A DNA stretch of 64,000 nt from positions 248,001 to 312,000 of the forward strand of contig NZ_JACJTT010000001.1 in the NCBI RefSeq assembly GCF_014698825.1, read 5' to 3'. The stretch is from Richelia sinica FACHB-800 (GTDB lineage Bacteria > Cyanobacteriota > Cyanobacteriia > Cyanobacteriales > Nostocaceae). The notes below the pieces were generated by a model. It had not been told where the DNA came from. It saw only the letters and a program-made list of their open reading frames with translations, and did not search any database. The position numbers and the translations under genes were made by a program. Within the stretch, counting starts at the first letter, position 1; each line of letters starts with the position of its first letter. Positions 39,830 to 48,947 of this stretch are shown one piece after another.

Positions 39830-40966
39830 ATGATGTTGATATTTTGTTTATCAGCCGTCTTATTTTACGGCTATGGGATTTATGCAGCGATCGCTTTTTT
39901 GCGTTCCCCTGCGGCTGTCCATCCCGATTTTCATCCCCCAGTGACGATTCTCAAGCCTTTGTGTGGTGTGGAGGCACAAACCTATGAGAACCTAGCCTCA
40001 TTTTGCCAACAACATTATCCACAATACCAGATTGTTTTTAGTGTACGCGATCGCACAGACCCCAGTATTGAAGTTGTGCAAAAACTGATGGGGGAGTTCC
40101 CAGAAATCGAGATGAATCTAGTGGTGTCCGATCAATTAATTGGCGCTAACTTAAAAGTCAGCAACTTAGCTAATGCTGTCACCACCGCTAAACATGATAT
40201 TCTCGTCATCGCTGATAGTGATATTCGTGTGGGTACAGACTACCTCCAGCGCATTATTCAACCATTCCAAACCGAGAATATTGGTGTCGTCACTTGTTTA
40301 TATCGTTCCGCAGCCACTGGTATAGCCGCCATCCTCGAAGCTATAGGTACGGCAACAGACTTTCAACCCAGTGTATTAGTTAGCCAGCAACTAGAGGGGG
40401 TAAAATTTGCCTTTGGTTCCACTATCGCTATTCGCAAAGCCGCGCTAGAAAAAATCGGTGGTTTTGCAGCCATAGCCGATTATTTAGCAGATGATTTTCA
40501 ACTCGGCTACCTTCCCGCCCAAATAGGTTACAAAGTAGTAATATCTGACTATATAGTTGAACATATCCTCGCCCACAGCAGCTTATTAGATTCTATCAAC
40601 CGTCAAATCCGTTGGGCCCGTTGCATTCGCGTTTCTCGTCCTGGTGGTTATTTGGGGCTAATATTTACCTTTGGGACTGTTGCCAGTTTGATATTTTTTA
40701 TTACCAATGGTGCTTCAATTTTTGCTTGGTCAATCTTAGGTATCACCTGGATGATGCGGTGGCTGATGGGTTGGGTGGTTGGTGTGATACTCCTCAAAGA
40801 CCAAGTAACGAAAAGGTATTTTTGGTTGATGCCATTATGGGACTTAGTACATTTTACAATCTGGTGTTACGGCTTTGTAGGCAAGAAAATTGAATGGCGT
40901 GGACAGCAATTTCAGTTAATTTCCGGGGGTAAGTTGGTGTGGGAAGAACATCAGTATGAAGAATGA
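39830..40966 (+). CDS. hpnI: HpnI-like / ceramide-glucosyltransferase-like glycosyltransferase
   Basis: A GT21-type membrane transferase of about 378 residues: an N-terminal helix, then VTILKPLCGVE, the DSD metal motif near 135, the DDFQLG catalytic acid near 220 and the (Q/R)xxRW motif as RQIRWAR near 255, then C-terminal helices. HpnI transfers N-acetylglucosamine to bacteriohopanetetrol in hopanoid synthesis; assignment is by family pattern. The frame opens at TTG 39824 but ATG 39830 follows directly. No other hopanoid gene is adjacent. Confidence 0.65.
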   Translation: MMLIFCLSAVLFYGYGIYAAIAFLRSPAAVHPDFHPPVTILKPLCGVEAQTYENLASFCQQHYPQYQIVFSVRDRTDPSIEVVQKLMGEFPEIEMNLVVSDQLIGANLKVSNLANAVTTAKHDILVIADSDIRVGTDYLQRIIQPFQTENIGVVTCLYRSAATGIAAILEAIGTATDFQPSVLVSQQLEGVKFAFGSTIAIRKAALEKIGGFAAIADYLADDFQLGYLPAQIGYKVVISDYIVEHILAHSSLLDSINRQIRWARCIRVSRPGGYLGLIFTFGTVASLIFFITNGASIFAWSILGITWMMRWLMGWVVGVILLKDQVTKRYFWLMPLWDLVHFTIWCYGFVGKKIEWRGQQFQLISGGKLVWEEHQYEE

Positions 40967-40997
40967 AAACATCCCACACCTTGTATACCTCACCTGT

Positions 40998-41471
40998 CTA
41001 AGCATCTTGAGGATTTAAACGACCCATTTGCCAAGTGGTGTATGTACCAATGGGACTCCAGCACAGATAAGGTAATAAAAGCAGTGCTGCTAACCCAGAT
41101 ACTGCCAAAACAGCAAGAGTGACTAAAACGCAAATAATTAAGCCTGTGCCACCTAGTATGGTGCCTATGGTGAGTTTACGTACTCTACACATGACTGGTG
41201 TATAGGCCATAGTAATAACTTCTAGCAATATGTATAAACCCATCATTAACCAGGTGGTGGTACTGCCTGGATCTTTTTCCCAAACAATATATGCAGACCA
41301 AGCGCCGCAAATAAATATAACTGTCCAGATAAAAGGAATTAAGGCTTCAAAAAATAGCCATCTGGGTCTTATTAAGCGTCTAAACCATTGGCGATCGCTT
41401 GGTGTTACTAAATTACCAGCTAAAGCTATTAAAAAAGCTACACCGCCTATCACCATCCAAGATTTAATCAT
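40998..41471 (-). CDS. tspO: TspO/MBR-family membrane protein
   Basis: A 157-residue protein with five hydrophobic helices, typical TspO length, and the rich Trp/Pro pattern of the family (RPRWLFFEALIPFIWTVIF). TspO proteins bind tetrapyrroles and are linked to stress and porphyrin handling. It is convergent with the HpnI-like gene. Some conserved TspO aromatic residues in helix 5 are replaced (MGRLNP), so it is a divergent member. Confidence 0.7.
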   Translation of the reverse strand: MIKSWMVIGGVAFLIALAGNLVTPSDRQWFRRLIRPRWLFFEALIPFIWTVIFICGAWSAYIVWEKDPGSTTTWLMMGLYILLEVITMAYTPVMCRVRKLTIGTILGGTGLIICVLVTLAVLAVSGLAALLLLPYLCWSPIGTYTTWQMGRLNPQDA

Positions 41472-41562
41472 CTAAAAACCTCGTGGTAAATTATCCATTC
41501 ACGATTAAAATCAATTTGCTGGGATACTCAGCTAAGTTTGCTAATTTGGAGTTGTTCGTCCT

Positions 41563-42162
41563 GTGCTTAGTTCACCTTTACCAACTATTAATGCTCTTAA
41601 ACAACCTACCAGTAATGCTTGGGTGGAGCAAGCGATCGCTAACTTAGATATCATCTTACTAGACCATTCCCACTGTGAACGCAAAGCCGCAGGTGTAGCT
41701 TTAAATTTTATCTTTCGCTATCCTTCCAATAGTAAGATGATCCGGGAGCTAACAGCGATCGCACGGGAAGAACTTGAACATTTTGAACTGGTCAATCAAT
41801 GGTTAGAACGTCGTAATATCCCCCTTGCAGTTCTCAACCCCCCTCCCTACGGTGCAGGATTAAAGGCACAGGTTCGCACCAAAGAACCAGAAAGATTTTT
41901 AGACTCCCTACTGGTTACAGGTCTGATTGAAGCGCGTAGTCATGAACGACTAGGACTATTAGCCGCAAATTGTCCAGAACCAGAATTAGCCAAATTTTAT
42001 CGCAGCTTAATGACATCTGAAGCCAGACATTACGGTACTTATTGGGTTTTAGCAGATACTTATTTTGACCGGGAAGTAGTGATGCAACGCCTTGATGAAT
42101 TAGCAATTGTAGAGAGTGAGTTACTTGCAACTCTGCATCCAGAACCCCGAATCCATAGCTAG
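41563..42162 (+). CDS. miaE: tRNA-(ms2io6A)-hydroxylase, MiaE-like
   Basis: A 199-residue ferritin-like di-iron hydroxylase. Iron ligands are visible as Glu/His in HCERKAAG near residue 33, EELEHFE near 70, ARSHER near 127 and EARHYG near 160. MiaE hydroxylates the isopentenyl group on A37 of tRNA. GTG 41563 is the start, with GGAG about 12 bases earlier, a rather long spacing. The final 120 bases are partly duplicated downstream. Confidence 0.85.
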   Translation: MLSSPLPTINALKQPTSNAWVEQAIANLDIILLDHSHCERKAAGVALNFIFRYPSNSKMIRELTAIAREELEHFELVNQWLERRNIPLAVLNPPPYGAGLKAQVRTKEPERFLDSLLVTGLIEARSHERLGLLAANCPEPELAKFYRSLMTSEARHYGTYWVLADTYFDREVVMQRLDELAIVESELLATLHPEPRIHS

Positions 42163-42209
42163 TAAATAAAGGGGGAAATTTTGCAACTGAAAGGAAATTG
42201 ACCAAAAAA

Positions 42210-42333
42210 TGATGATGCCAGACCCTGATGAATTAGCAATTGTAGAGAATTAGTTACTGACAAATTTGCACCCAAAACCCCAAATTTATAACTAGTGAAT
42301 AATATGGGGAAACTTTAAACCTGATGGAAAAAT
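42210..42333 (+). repeat. Decayed tandem duplication of the miaE 3' end
   Basis: Bases 42210-42333 repeat, with substitutions, the last codons and trailer of miaE (about 42080-42196). The shared core GATGAATTAGCAATTGTAGA is identical, and both copies continue through the equivalent stop region into GGGGAAA. In the copy the frame is interrupted (GAATTAG), so it is not coding. Confidence 0.75.
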
Positions 42334-42366
42334 TCAAACGTAGTTCTTGAGTGGAAAATCAATGAT

Positions 42367-43422
42367 TTAGGCTAGAGTTATACTTTGTCTACGTATCATA
42401 CAGTAACCTGCTCCTAAAATCCCTGAAACAATCACACTCAATCCTCCAGATGTTTCAGGTATGGATGTGGGTACAGAGGGAGGTTCAGGGACCTGAAGAG
42501 AGTCACATATCCTTCTAGCTTCCTCCTCATTAAAAACTTTTTTCTCATCATTTTCTTTTTCATGATTATTACTAGGAGTTGCGGGAGTTGCTGGATTAGC
42601 GGGAGTTGCTGGATTACTTGGGCCATTGGGATTTGCAGGAGTTGCAGGAGTTGCAGGAGTCGCTGGATTACCTTGATTGTTGCCAGTTTCATCTTCTGAA
42701 TAATAATTTTTAGAGGCAATCACAGTACAGGCACTGTTAGGTAAAGATAATGTTTCCCCTGCTCCCAAACTCATAGCTTGAATTTCTCCTACAGCTTTGA
42801 GATTGGAAATATTGGTAGTGGGTAACCTGACACCAATTTTGAAATCAAACCTGGTTTGTCCAGTGGGAATGGCTGGTGTTGTGGCACTAGCAAAAATACT
42901 ATTAGGGGTAGTCGTGATAGAGTTAAATGAAGGAGTCCAATTTGGATCTACTGAAGTAAAAAACGTTCTCACTTGAGCAGAAGTAGTAGTCCGGAGAGTG
43001 GAATTGGTAGGAGCCGTAAAAGTACCGTCAAAAACTTGTATTCCAGATAAACTATTGGCCAGAAAAGGGGTACTAAAGGCATGTTCAAATCTAATTGTTG
43101 GAGATATTCTGGCAGTTGTAGCAATATTTTTGATAGAAAATTTAGTTAAATTGAGGACTACATATCCTGTAAAAGGATCTTCGCTAGCTACTAAACTTCC
43201 TGCCACATCGAAATTATCAAACCTTGTATTAAAAGTAATGGTGTTAAGGAGGCTAGAAGAAGCATCTCCTGTACCATTATCATTGATTCTAGTTCCAGTA
43301 AAAGTTGTATTACTGAAACTACCAATTCTCAGTGTTAGAGCATTAGCAGGAGTAGCATTAGAAGTGATTCCTAGTATTAACGCTGTGATGCCAAGCTTCA
43401 ATAAATACTTGATTGCAGACAT
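42367..43422 (-). CDS. Exported PEP-CTERM-like protein with Ala-Thr-Pro repeats
   Basis: A 351-residue secreted protein: signal peptide 1-28 (ending ATPANA), a beta-rich domain (about 30-235), a low-complexity PAT/PAN repeat (about 255-285), and a sorting tail of PE motif, hydrophobic segment (GGLSVIVSGILGAGYCMI) and basic end (RRQ). The tail fits the PEP-CTERM/exosortase class, but the motif reads IPETS rather than VPEP. The DNA over the repeat consists of GGAGTTGCTGGATTA-like units. GGAG precedes the ATG. The function is unknown; surface or sheath location is likely. Confidence 0.75.
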   Translation of the reverse strand: MSAIKYLLKLGITALILGITSNATPANALTLRIGSFSNTTFTGTRINDNGTGDASSSLLNTITFNTRFDNFDVAGSLVASEDPFTGYVVLNLTKFSIKNIATTARISPTIRFEHAFSTPFLANSLSGIQVFDGTFTAPTNSTLRTTTSAQVRTFFTSVDPNWTPSFNSITTTPNSIFASATTPAIPTGQTRFDFKIGVRLPTTNISNLKAVGEIQAMSLGAGETLSLPNSACTVIASKNYYSEDETGNNQGNPATPATPATPANPNGPSNPATPANPATPATPSNNHEKENDEKKVFNEEEARRICDSLQVPEPPSVPTSIPETSGGLSVIVSGILGAGYCMIRRQSITLA

Positions 43423-43914
43423 AGTTGGCTCCGTATTTTTGTATAGTTTATTTATAACTACCCAAAGACTACAACAGAGATAAGTCTGCTACAAGGATTT
43501 AATGCCTTCTTCATGAAAAAAACACAGCATCTTAAACAAAAAAACTGAGCAAGTGTAAAAAAGATACACTCCCTGAGTTAAAAATTAGGTTGAGATGAGT
43601 ATAAATATAAATTTATGATGAATAAAAATTCATTAATCTTCCGAAATCTGATGATTTAATCCGAGTTTGGCCAATGTTAGGCTCAAGAATGAACACAGAT
43701 CAAATCAAGTCTAGTTTTTCATGGTTATTTCTGAACTACAGTTGTCGCACAAGTAACTGACACTTGTCAAATGCTCAAATCTTTTGTGTGATATGTAGTG
43801 ATGGGAATCTAAGTAACAACGATGAAATTACGTAAATATAAATAATTGAAACTATTAATTAGCTATATACTGACTACAGTAACAAACAATATACATTAAA
43901 AAACGCTAACACCT
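43423..43914. other. Divergent intergenic region
   Basis: No gene in 490 bases between the PEP-CTERM-like gene and the large exoprotein gene. AT-rich; it contains the small palindrome TGACACTTGTCA near 43758, of unknown role. Promoters for both genes should lie here. Confidence 0.45.
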
Positions 43915-46900
43915 ATGACTAAGCTATATTTAAATTCTCAATGGACTACTTGTCTGATTAACTTATCGACAATAGTTAGTTTAGCGGGATTATCTGCCCA
44001 AAGTGCGATCGCCCAAATCATACCCGATAATACTCTCGGTCGAGAAGCGTCAAAAGTAACAAACGACACCAAAAAACCCACCCTACCATCCCAGTTAATT
44101 GAAGGAGGTGCTAAAAGAGGTGCAAATCTTTTTCATAGCTTCTCTGAATTTAATATTGCTGAACAATCACAAGCTTACTTTGCCAACCCTGCAGGTGTTG
44201 AAAATATTCTCAGTCGCGTCACTGGTAGCAACTCTTCTCAAATTCTTGGTAAATTGGGTGTTTTAGGCAACGCTAACCTGTTTTTACTCAACCCTCATGG
44301 CATCATCTTTGGTAAAAATGCCACCCTTGACATTAAAGGTTCATTTTTTGCTACTACTGCTGACGGAATTACATTAGGAGAAAATGGGTTATTTAGTGCT
44401 GCCAACCCCCAAGCCAGTAATTTACTTTCCGTTCAACCAGGAGCATTATTTTCACAAGCACTCAAACAAACACAATCAACAATTAGTAATCAAGGAAATC
44501 TCACCACAGGTAAAAATCTCACCTTAGCAGCTGACAATCTCAATCTAGAAGGACAGTTAACATCTGGAGGAGACTTACAACTTTTAGCTACCCATACATT
44601 AAATATTAAAGATAGTCCCAATCATCCCTTTATCGCTACAGCACAGGGAAACCTACTTCTTCAAGGTAATCAAACAATCGATATATTTGCCTTAAACCAT
44701 CCTCAAAGTGGTTTATTCTCCGGTGGAGACATGATATTGCGGTCTGACCAAACTATCAAAGGTGATATTCATTATGGGAGTGGAGGAAAATTTCAAATTC
44801 AAAAACTTGATGGTAGTCATGGTGACTTATTCAGCGATCAAGACCCCATCATTTTAGCTCAGGGAGATGTCAGTTTAGATAATTATACAGGTGCTTCTTT
44901 ACATATCCTGGCTGGAGGTAGTGTAACTATTGATACGATTACTATTAATGGAACCGACTCAACTGCAAATACAATTAATCCCAACAACCCTAATGCTTTC
45001 CTTGCTAGTTTAGCTACCTTCCAACTCTCCGATGGTACCCCTATAGTAATTGATGGTAGCCAAAACCAAACTGTCGATATTCGTGCTGGTATTGATTGGT
45101 CATTAATACCTGGTTTTCCTGGAAATACTAACGGAACAAACCTTTCACCAGTGCTAGGAAATAATCCCACTAGTGCTGCCATCACAATCAACACTATCCT
45201 TAATGATCCCACAAGCACTAATCGTGGCATTGTTTTTTTATCCAATCAATATAAACCAAATCAATCCCTAACTAATGCCAATCAAAACACAATCTCAGTG
45301 GATACCATTGGTGCTAGAACAGATAATATTGATAATGTCGGCAGTCTATTAATGATTGATGCTCGTCAAGATATTAGCCTGAATAGAGTGAGTATGAATG
45401 GAGGAAGTAGTCTGGAATCCAAGGGTGGAGATGTCAAATTATTAGCAGATGGAAATATTTATTTAGAGTCACTGATTATATCAAATGGAGTAAAATCTGG
45501 AAATATAACTCTAAAATCCCAAGGCGATATTACATTAAATACTGGAGCTTACGTACAATCTATTCAAGCAGGTAATGCTCAAGGAAATTTATTAGGAGGA
45601 AATATCCTTCTTGATAGTAAAGCTAATATTTATATTAAAGGTGACTTAAAGCCTGAATCTATTTACAGTGCGACTAACAGTAGTAATGCCAATGCACAAA
45701 GTGGCAATATTAATATCAGAGCCAAATCGTTTTTAGCAGAAGATTCAGTAGAGTTCAAAACTATAACTTTTGGTGCTGCTAAGGCGGGAGATATCATTTT
45801 TGATGTTAGCGACAGTATCAATTTAAATAACTCCAGTTTAGTCAGTGAAGTAAGTAATGGAGCATTGGGTACTGGTGGTGCCATCAAACTTAAAGCTAAT
45901 GAAGTTTACCTCAATAATGGTTCATCACTCGACTCTCGCGCTCTAGGAAATGGTAGAGGAGGAGACATTACTATTGAAGGCGAAAAATTAGTTAGTTTTG
46001 ATAATAGTAAAGCTCTCAGTACCACCCAATTCATTAATGGACAGAAAGGAGGTGATATTCAGATTAAAGTGAATGATGGTTCACTAATTTTGAATAACTC
46101 ATCTACCATTTCTTCTAATACTTTGGCAGATGGCGATGCTGGCGATATTGTCCTCAAAGCACAGAATATGGAAATATCTAATCAATCTCAAATATCTGCT
46201 TTCACATCTGGTGTTGGACAAGGTGGCAAAATCACTTTGAATGCTGATTCAGCAATTATTATGAATGGAGCAGCAAGTTTATCTGTGCAAGCAACAGGGA
46301 CAGGAGATGCTGGCGGTATTGACATTAAATCTGAAGAGTTGACCCTTGAAAATGGAGTAAATCTGACTGCAATTAGTACCGAAAGTATTGGTGGTGATAT
46401 TGTTTTGTCAGGATTAGATAATTTATTAATTAATAACAGTAATATTTCTGCATCTACCGCTAATGGTCAAGCAGGAAGTGTAACAATTAAAGCTAAAGAA
46501 AATGTCACTTTAACAGGAGATACAAAGGTCTCTGTAGAAGCAACAGGTACAGGTGCTGCCGGTAGCTTAACAGTTAATGCTGGGGACTTTACTATTAAAG
46601 ATGGTGCGCTAATTTCTGCCGCTAACGTTGATGGGGAAGGCGGCAGTATTGAGATTAAAGCTAATAATTTTACTGCTAACAGTGGTGGTAAGTTAATTAC
46701 TACTACCTCTGGTAGTGCTAAAGCTGGTAATATTACCCTCAAAATCACAGATAGTCTGACTATCGCAGATAGTGACAGCGGATTATTTGCTAACACTACT
46801 CCAGGTTCTAGCGGTGATAGTGGCAATATTAATATCGACCCACCCACCTTTATCATCCGTGATGGTGCAGGTATAGGTGTCAACAGCAAAGGTACAGGAA

Positions 46901-47697
46901 AAGGTGGCAATATAGATGTACAAGGTGCTACTTTGACTTTAGATAATAATGCTTTTATTAATGCAGAAACTGCCAGTAATCAAGGTGGAGAAATCAGTTT
47001 AAAACTTCAAGACACGTTGCTGTTACGTCGCGGTAGTCGCATCACTGCTTCTGCGGGAACCAATCAAGCTGGAGGGGATGGTGGAAATATTACAATTAAT
47101 GCTCCTTTAATTGTGGCATTTCCTAATGAAAATAGTGATATTACTGCTAATGCTTTTCAAGGCAATGGTGGAAATATTTACATCACGACGGATAACATTT
47201 TTGGTTTAGAATTTCGTCCTCAATTAACTCCTTTAAGTGATATCACAGTATCTTCGGAATTGGGTGTCAGTGGAAATGTGGAAATAAACACACCAGGAGT
47301 AGACCCAGCAGCGGGTTTAGTGGAGTTAATAGCTAGTTTTGTCGATGCGGAATCTTTAGTTGCAAAAAATCTGTGTGCGTTGGAAAACAATCGCATTGCG
47401 GGAGGTAGTTCTTTTGTCGTTACAGGTAAAGCCGGTTTACCAGCTAGTTCTCAAGATTCCATTGCTAACTCTCCAGGAATAGTTGAGTGGGAAACTCGTT
47501 CCCCCAGACAAAACACATCTCCTGTTGTCCTCAGAGAAGTTGTCAAAACTAGTCAAGGAGACAAAAAACCTCAATCTCCAATCATTCAACAAGCACAAGG
47601 TTGGTTAATTACTCAAGAAGGTAAAGTGATTCTCACCGCATCAGCAGCATCTGTGACTCCCCAAAGTCCTGAATTGGTTCATCCTGGTTGTCATTGA
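43915..47697 (+). CDS. Two-partner-secretion exoprotein (filamentous haemagglutinin-like)
   Basis: A 1260-residue secreted beta-helix protein. A signal peptide covers about residues 1-36 (ending SAIAQ). The TPS domain (about 37-160) has the FHSFSEFNI and LLNPHGIIFG motifs needed for recognition by a TpsB/Omp85 transporter. Residues 160-1110 are degenerate beta-helix repeats rich in Asn, Gly and Ser (G.I.I.A..L.L.N.A.I pattern). The C-terminus with LCALENNR and the final HPGCH is typical of cyanobacterial members. It is a likely adhesin or surface protein. No TpsB partner gene is adjacent. Confidence 0.9.
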   Translation: MTKLYLNSQWTTCLINLSTIVSLAGLSAQSAIAQIIPDNTLGREASKVTNDTKKPTLPSQLIEGGAKRGANLFHSFSEFNIAEQSQAYFANPAGVENILSRVTGSNSSQILGKLGVLGNANLFLLNPHGIIFGKNATLDIKGSFFATTADGITLGENGLFSAANPQASNLLSVQPGALFSQALKQTQSTISNQGNLTTGKNLTLAADNLNLEGQLTSGGDLQLLATHTLNIKDSPNHPFIATAQGNLLLQGNQTIDIFALNHPQSGLFSGGDMILRSDQTIKGDIHYGSGGKFQIQKLDGSHGDLFSDQDPIILAQGDVSLDNYTGASLHILAGGSVTIDTITINGTDSTANTINPNNPNAFLASLATFQLSDGTPIVIDGSQNQTVDIRAGIDWSLIPGFPGNTNGTNLSPVLGNNPTSAAITINTILNDPTSTNRGIVFLSNQYKPNQSLTNANQNTISVDTIGARTDNIDNVGSLLMIDARQDISLNRVSMNGGSSLESKGGDVKLLADGNIYLESLIISNGVKSGNITLKSQGDITLNTGAYVQSIQAGNAQGNLLGGNILLDSKANIYIKGDLKPESIYSATNSSNANAQSGNINIRAKSFLAEDSVEFKTITFGAAKAGDIIFDVSDSINLNNSSLVSEVSNGALGTGGAIKLKANEVYLNNGSSLDSRALGNGRGGDITIEGEKLVSFDNSKALSTTQFINGQKGGDIQIKVNDGSLILNNSSTISSNTLADGDAGDIVLKAQNMEISNQSQISAFTSGVGQGGKITLNADSAIIMNGAASLSVQATGTGDAGGIDIKSEELTLENGVNLTAISTESIGGDIVLSGLDNLLINNSNISASTANGQAGSVTIKAKENVTLTGDTKVSVEATGTGAAGSLTVNAGDFTIKDGALISAANVDGEGGSIEIKANNFTANSGGKLITTTSGSAKAGNITLKITDSLTIADSDSGLFANTTPGSSGDSGNINIDPPTFIIRDGAGIGVNSKGTGKGGNIDVQGATLTLDNNAFINAETASNQGGEISLKLQDTLLLRRGSRITASAGTNQAGGDGGNITINAPLIVAFPNENSDITANAFQGNGGNIYITTDNIFGLEFRPQLTPLSDITVSSELGVSGNVEINTPGVDPAAGLVELIASFVDAESLVAKNLCALENNRIAGGSSFVVTGKAGLPASSQDSIANSPGIVEWETRSPRQNTSPVVLREVVKTSQGDKKPQSPIIQQAQGWLITQEGKVILTASAASVTPQSPELVHPGCH

Positions 47698-47714
47698 AAT
47701 TGTCATTGAAATCA

Positions 47715-48932
47715 TCATGCACTTCTTAACGCCACAATGGGGTCAAGTTGGGCAGCACGACGCGCGGGAACCACACCAAAAAATAGACCAATTCCACCGG
47801 ACACTCCAGCCGCTAAAGTCACAGCTACCAGGGAAATGGTTGATTGCAAGGGAGTAACAATACTTACTATCACCACTCCTGCACCACCTAAGGTGATCCC
47901 AATACAGCCACCTGCTACGGAGAGAATTACAGCTTCAATCATGAATTGCAGCAAAATGTCTTGTTGGGTTGCACCTATGGCTTTTCTCAGTCCTATTTCT
48001 TGGGTACGTTCAGTCACAGACACCAGCATGATATTCATAATCCCAATGCCACCTACTAGTAAAGAAATACCAGCAATGGCAGCTAACATTGTTGTTAAGG
48101 CATTGGTCACTGTACCGATAATATCTAAAATGTTCTTTTGGGTGCGAACAGTAAAGTCATCTTCTTGAGTGATTTTATGGCGAAGTCGCAGTAAATTTTT
48201 AATTTGAAATTCAGCAGCACGAATGCTATTGGCATCTTTAGCTGAGACGGAAATCATACTTAAATCAATGCCGTAAGGAGAGGTAATCCCCACAATACGA
48301 CTAGACATAGTAGAGATGGGAATAAAGGCAACATCATCATTGTTGCTGCCTAAAAAAGCCCCTTTAGCCACTGTGACACCAATAACTTGAAAGGTGACAT
48401 TTTTAATTTGAATTTGCTGATTAATCGGATTTTGATTACCAAATAGTTTTTTAGCTAAATCTGGACCAAGGACGACAACGGGATTATTGCGTTTAATATC
48501 CAATTCATTCAAAAATCTACCTTGGGCAATTTCAAAACTTCTGACTGATAAATATTCAGGAGTTGTGCCAATGACTGAACTTTTGGAGTTTTTATTTCTA
48601 TAGGTAATGGTGGCTCGATTAGTAATATCTGGAGCTACTGATATAATAGAACGAACTTGTCTAGCGATCGCCTTAGCATCTTCCAACACCAAAGTTTTGG
48701 GTGTTTCAATGTTACGGTTGCGGCTTTCTGGACTACCGGGAATAATAAACAGTACATTTGGCCCCAAGGATTGAAACTGCTCTGTTGCTAGTTTTTGTGC
48801 TCCTTCTCCAATGCCAATCATGGCAATAACTGAAGCATTACCGATGATAATTCCTAGCATGGTTAAGCTACTACGTAGCTTATTTGCTAGTAGAGTAGTG
48901 GTGGCCATTTTGACGCTTTCGACAATATCCAT
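47715..48932 (-). CDS. MacB-type ABC permease without ATPase domain
   Basis: A 405-residue permease: one N-terminal helix (about 18-45) followed by IGNASVIAMIGIGEGA, a MacB periplasmic core (about 50-250), and three C-terminal FtsX helices (about 275-400) with the TERTQEIGLRKAIGAT loop. In MacB the ATPase is fused or encoded alongside. Here it is neither. It follows the HlyD-type adaptor by 15 bases and is surely cotranscribed, probably exporting a lipid, peptide or drug. Regulation by the nearby TetR is likely. Confidence 0.85.
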   Translation of the reverse strand: MDIVESVKMATTTLLANKLRSSLTMLGIIIGNASVIAMIGIGEGAQKLATEQFQSLGPNVLFIIPGSPESRNRNIETPKTLVLEDAKAIARQVRSIISVAPDITNRATITYRNKNSKSSVIGTTPEYLSVRSFEIAQGRFLNELDIKRNNPVVVLGPDLAKKLFGNQNPINQQIQIKNVTFQVIGVTVAKGAFLGSNNDDVAFIPISTMSSRIVGITSPYGIDLSMISVSAKDANSIRAAEFQIKNLLRLRHKITQEDDFTVRTQKNILDIIGTVTNALTTMLAAIAGISLLVGGIGIMNIMLVSVTERTQEIGLRKAIGATQQDILLQFMIEAVILSVAGGCIGITLGGAGVVIVSIVTPLQSTISLVAVTLAAGVSGGIGLFFGVVPARRAAQLDPIVALRSA

Positions 48933-48947
48933 GATTGTGTCAATAAT

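Noticed and set aside
42578-42670. Repeat array resembling CRISPR
   Set aside because: Units are short, contiguous and translated as Ala-Thr-Pro repeats in frame; there are no spacers.
46467-46910. Long antisense frame in the exoprotein gene
   Set aside because: It is a shadow of the repetitive beta-helix coding strand, rich in Pro, Leu and Val with no start signal.
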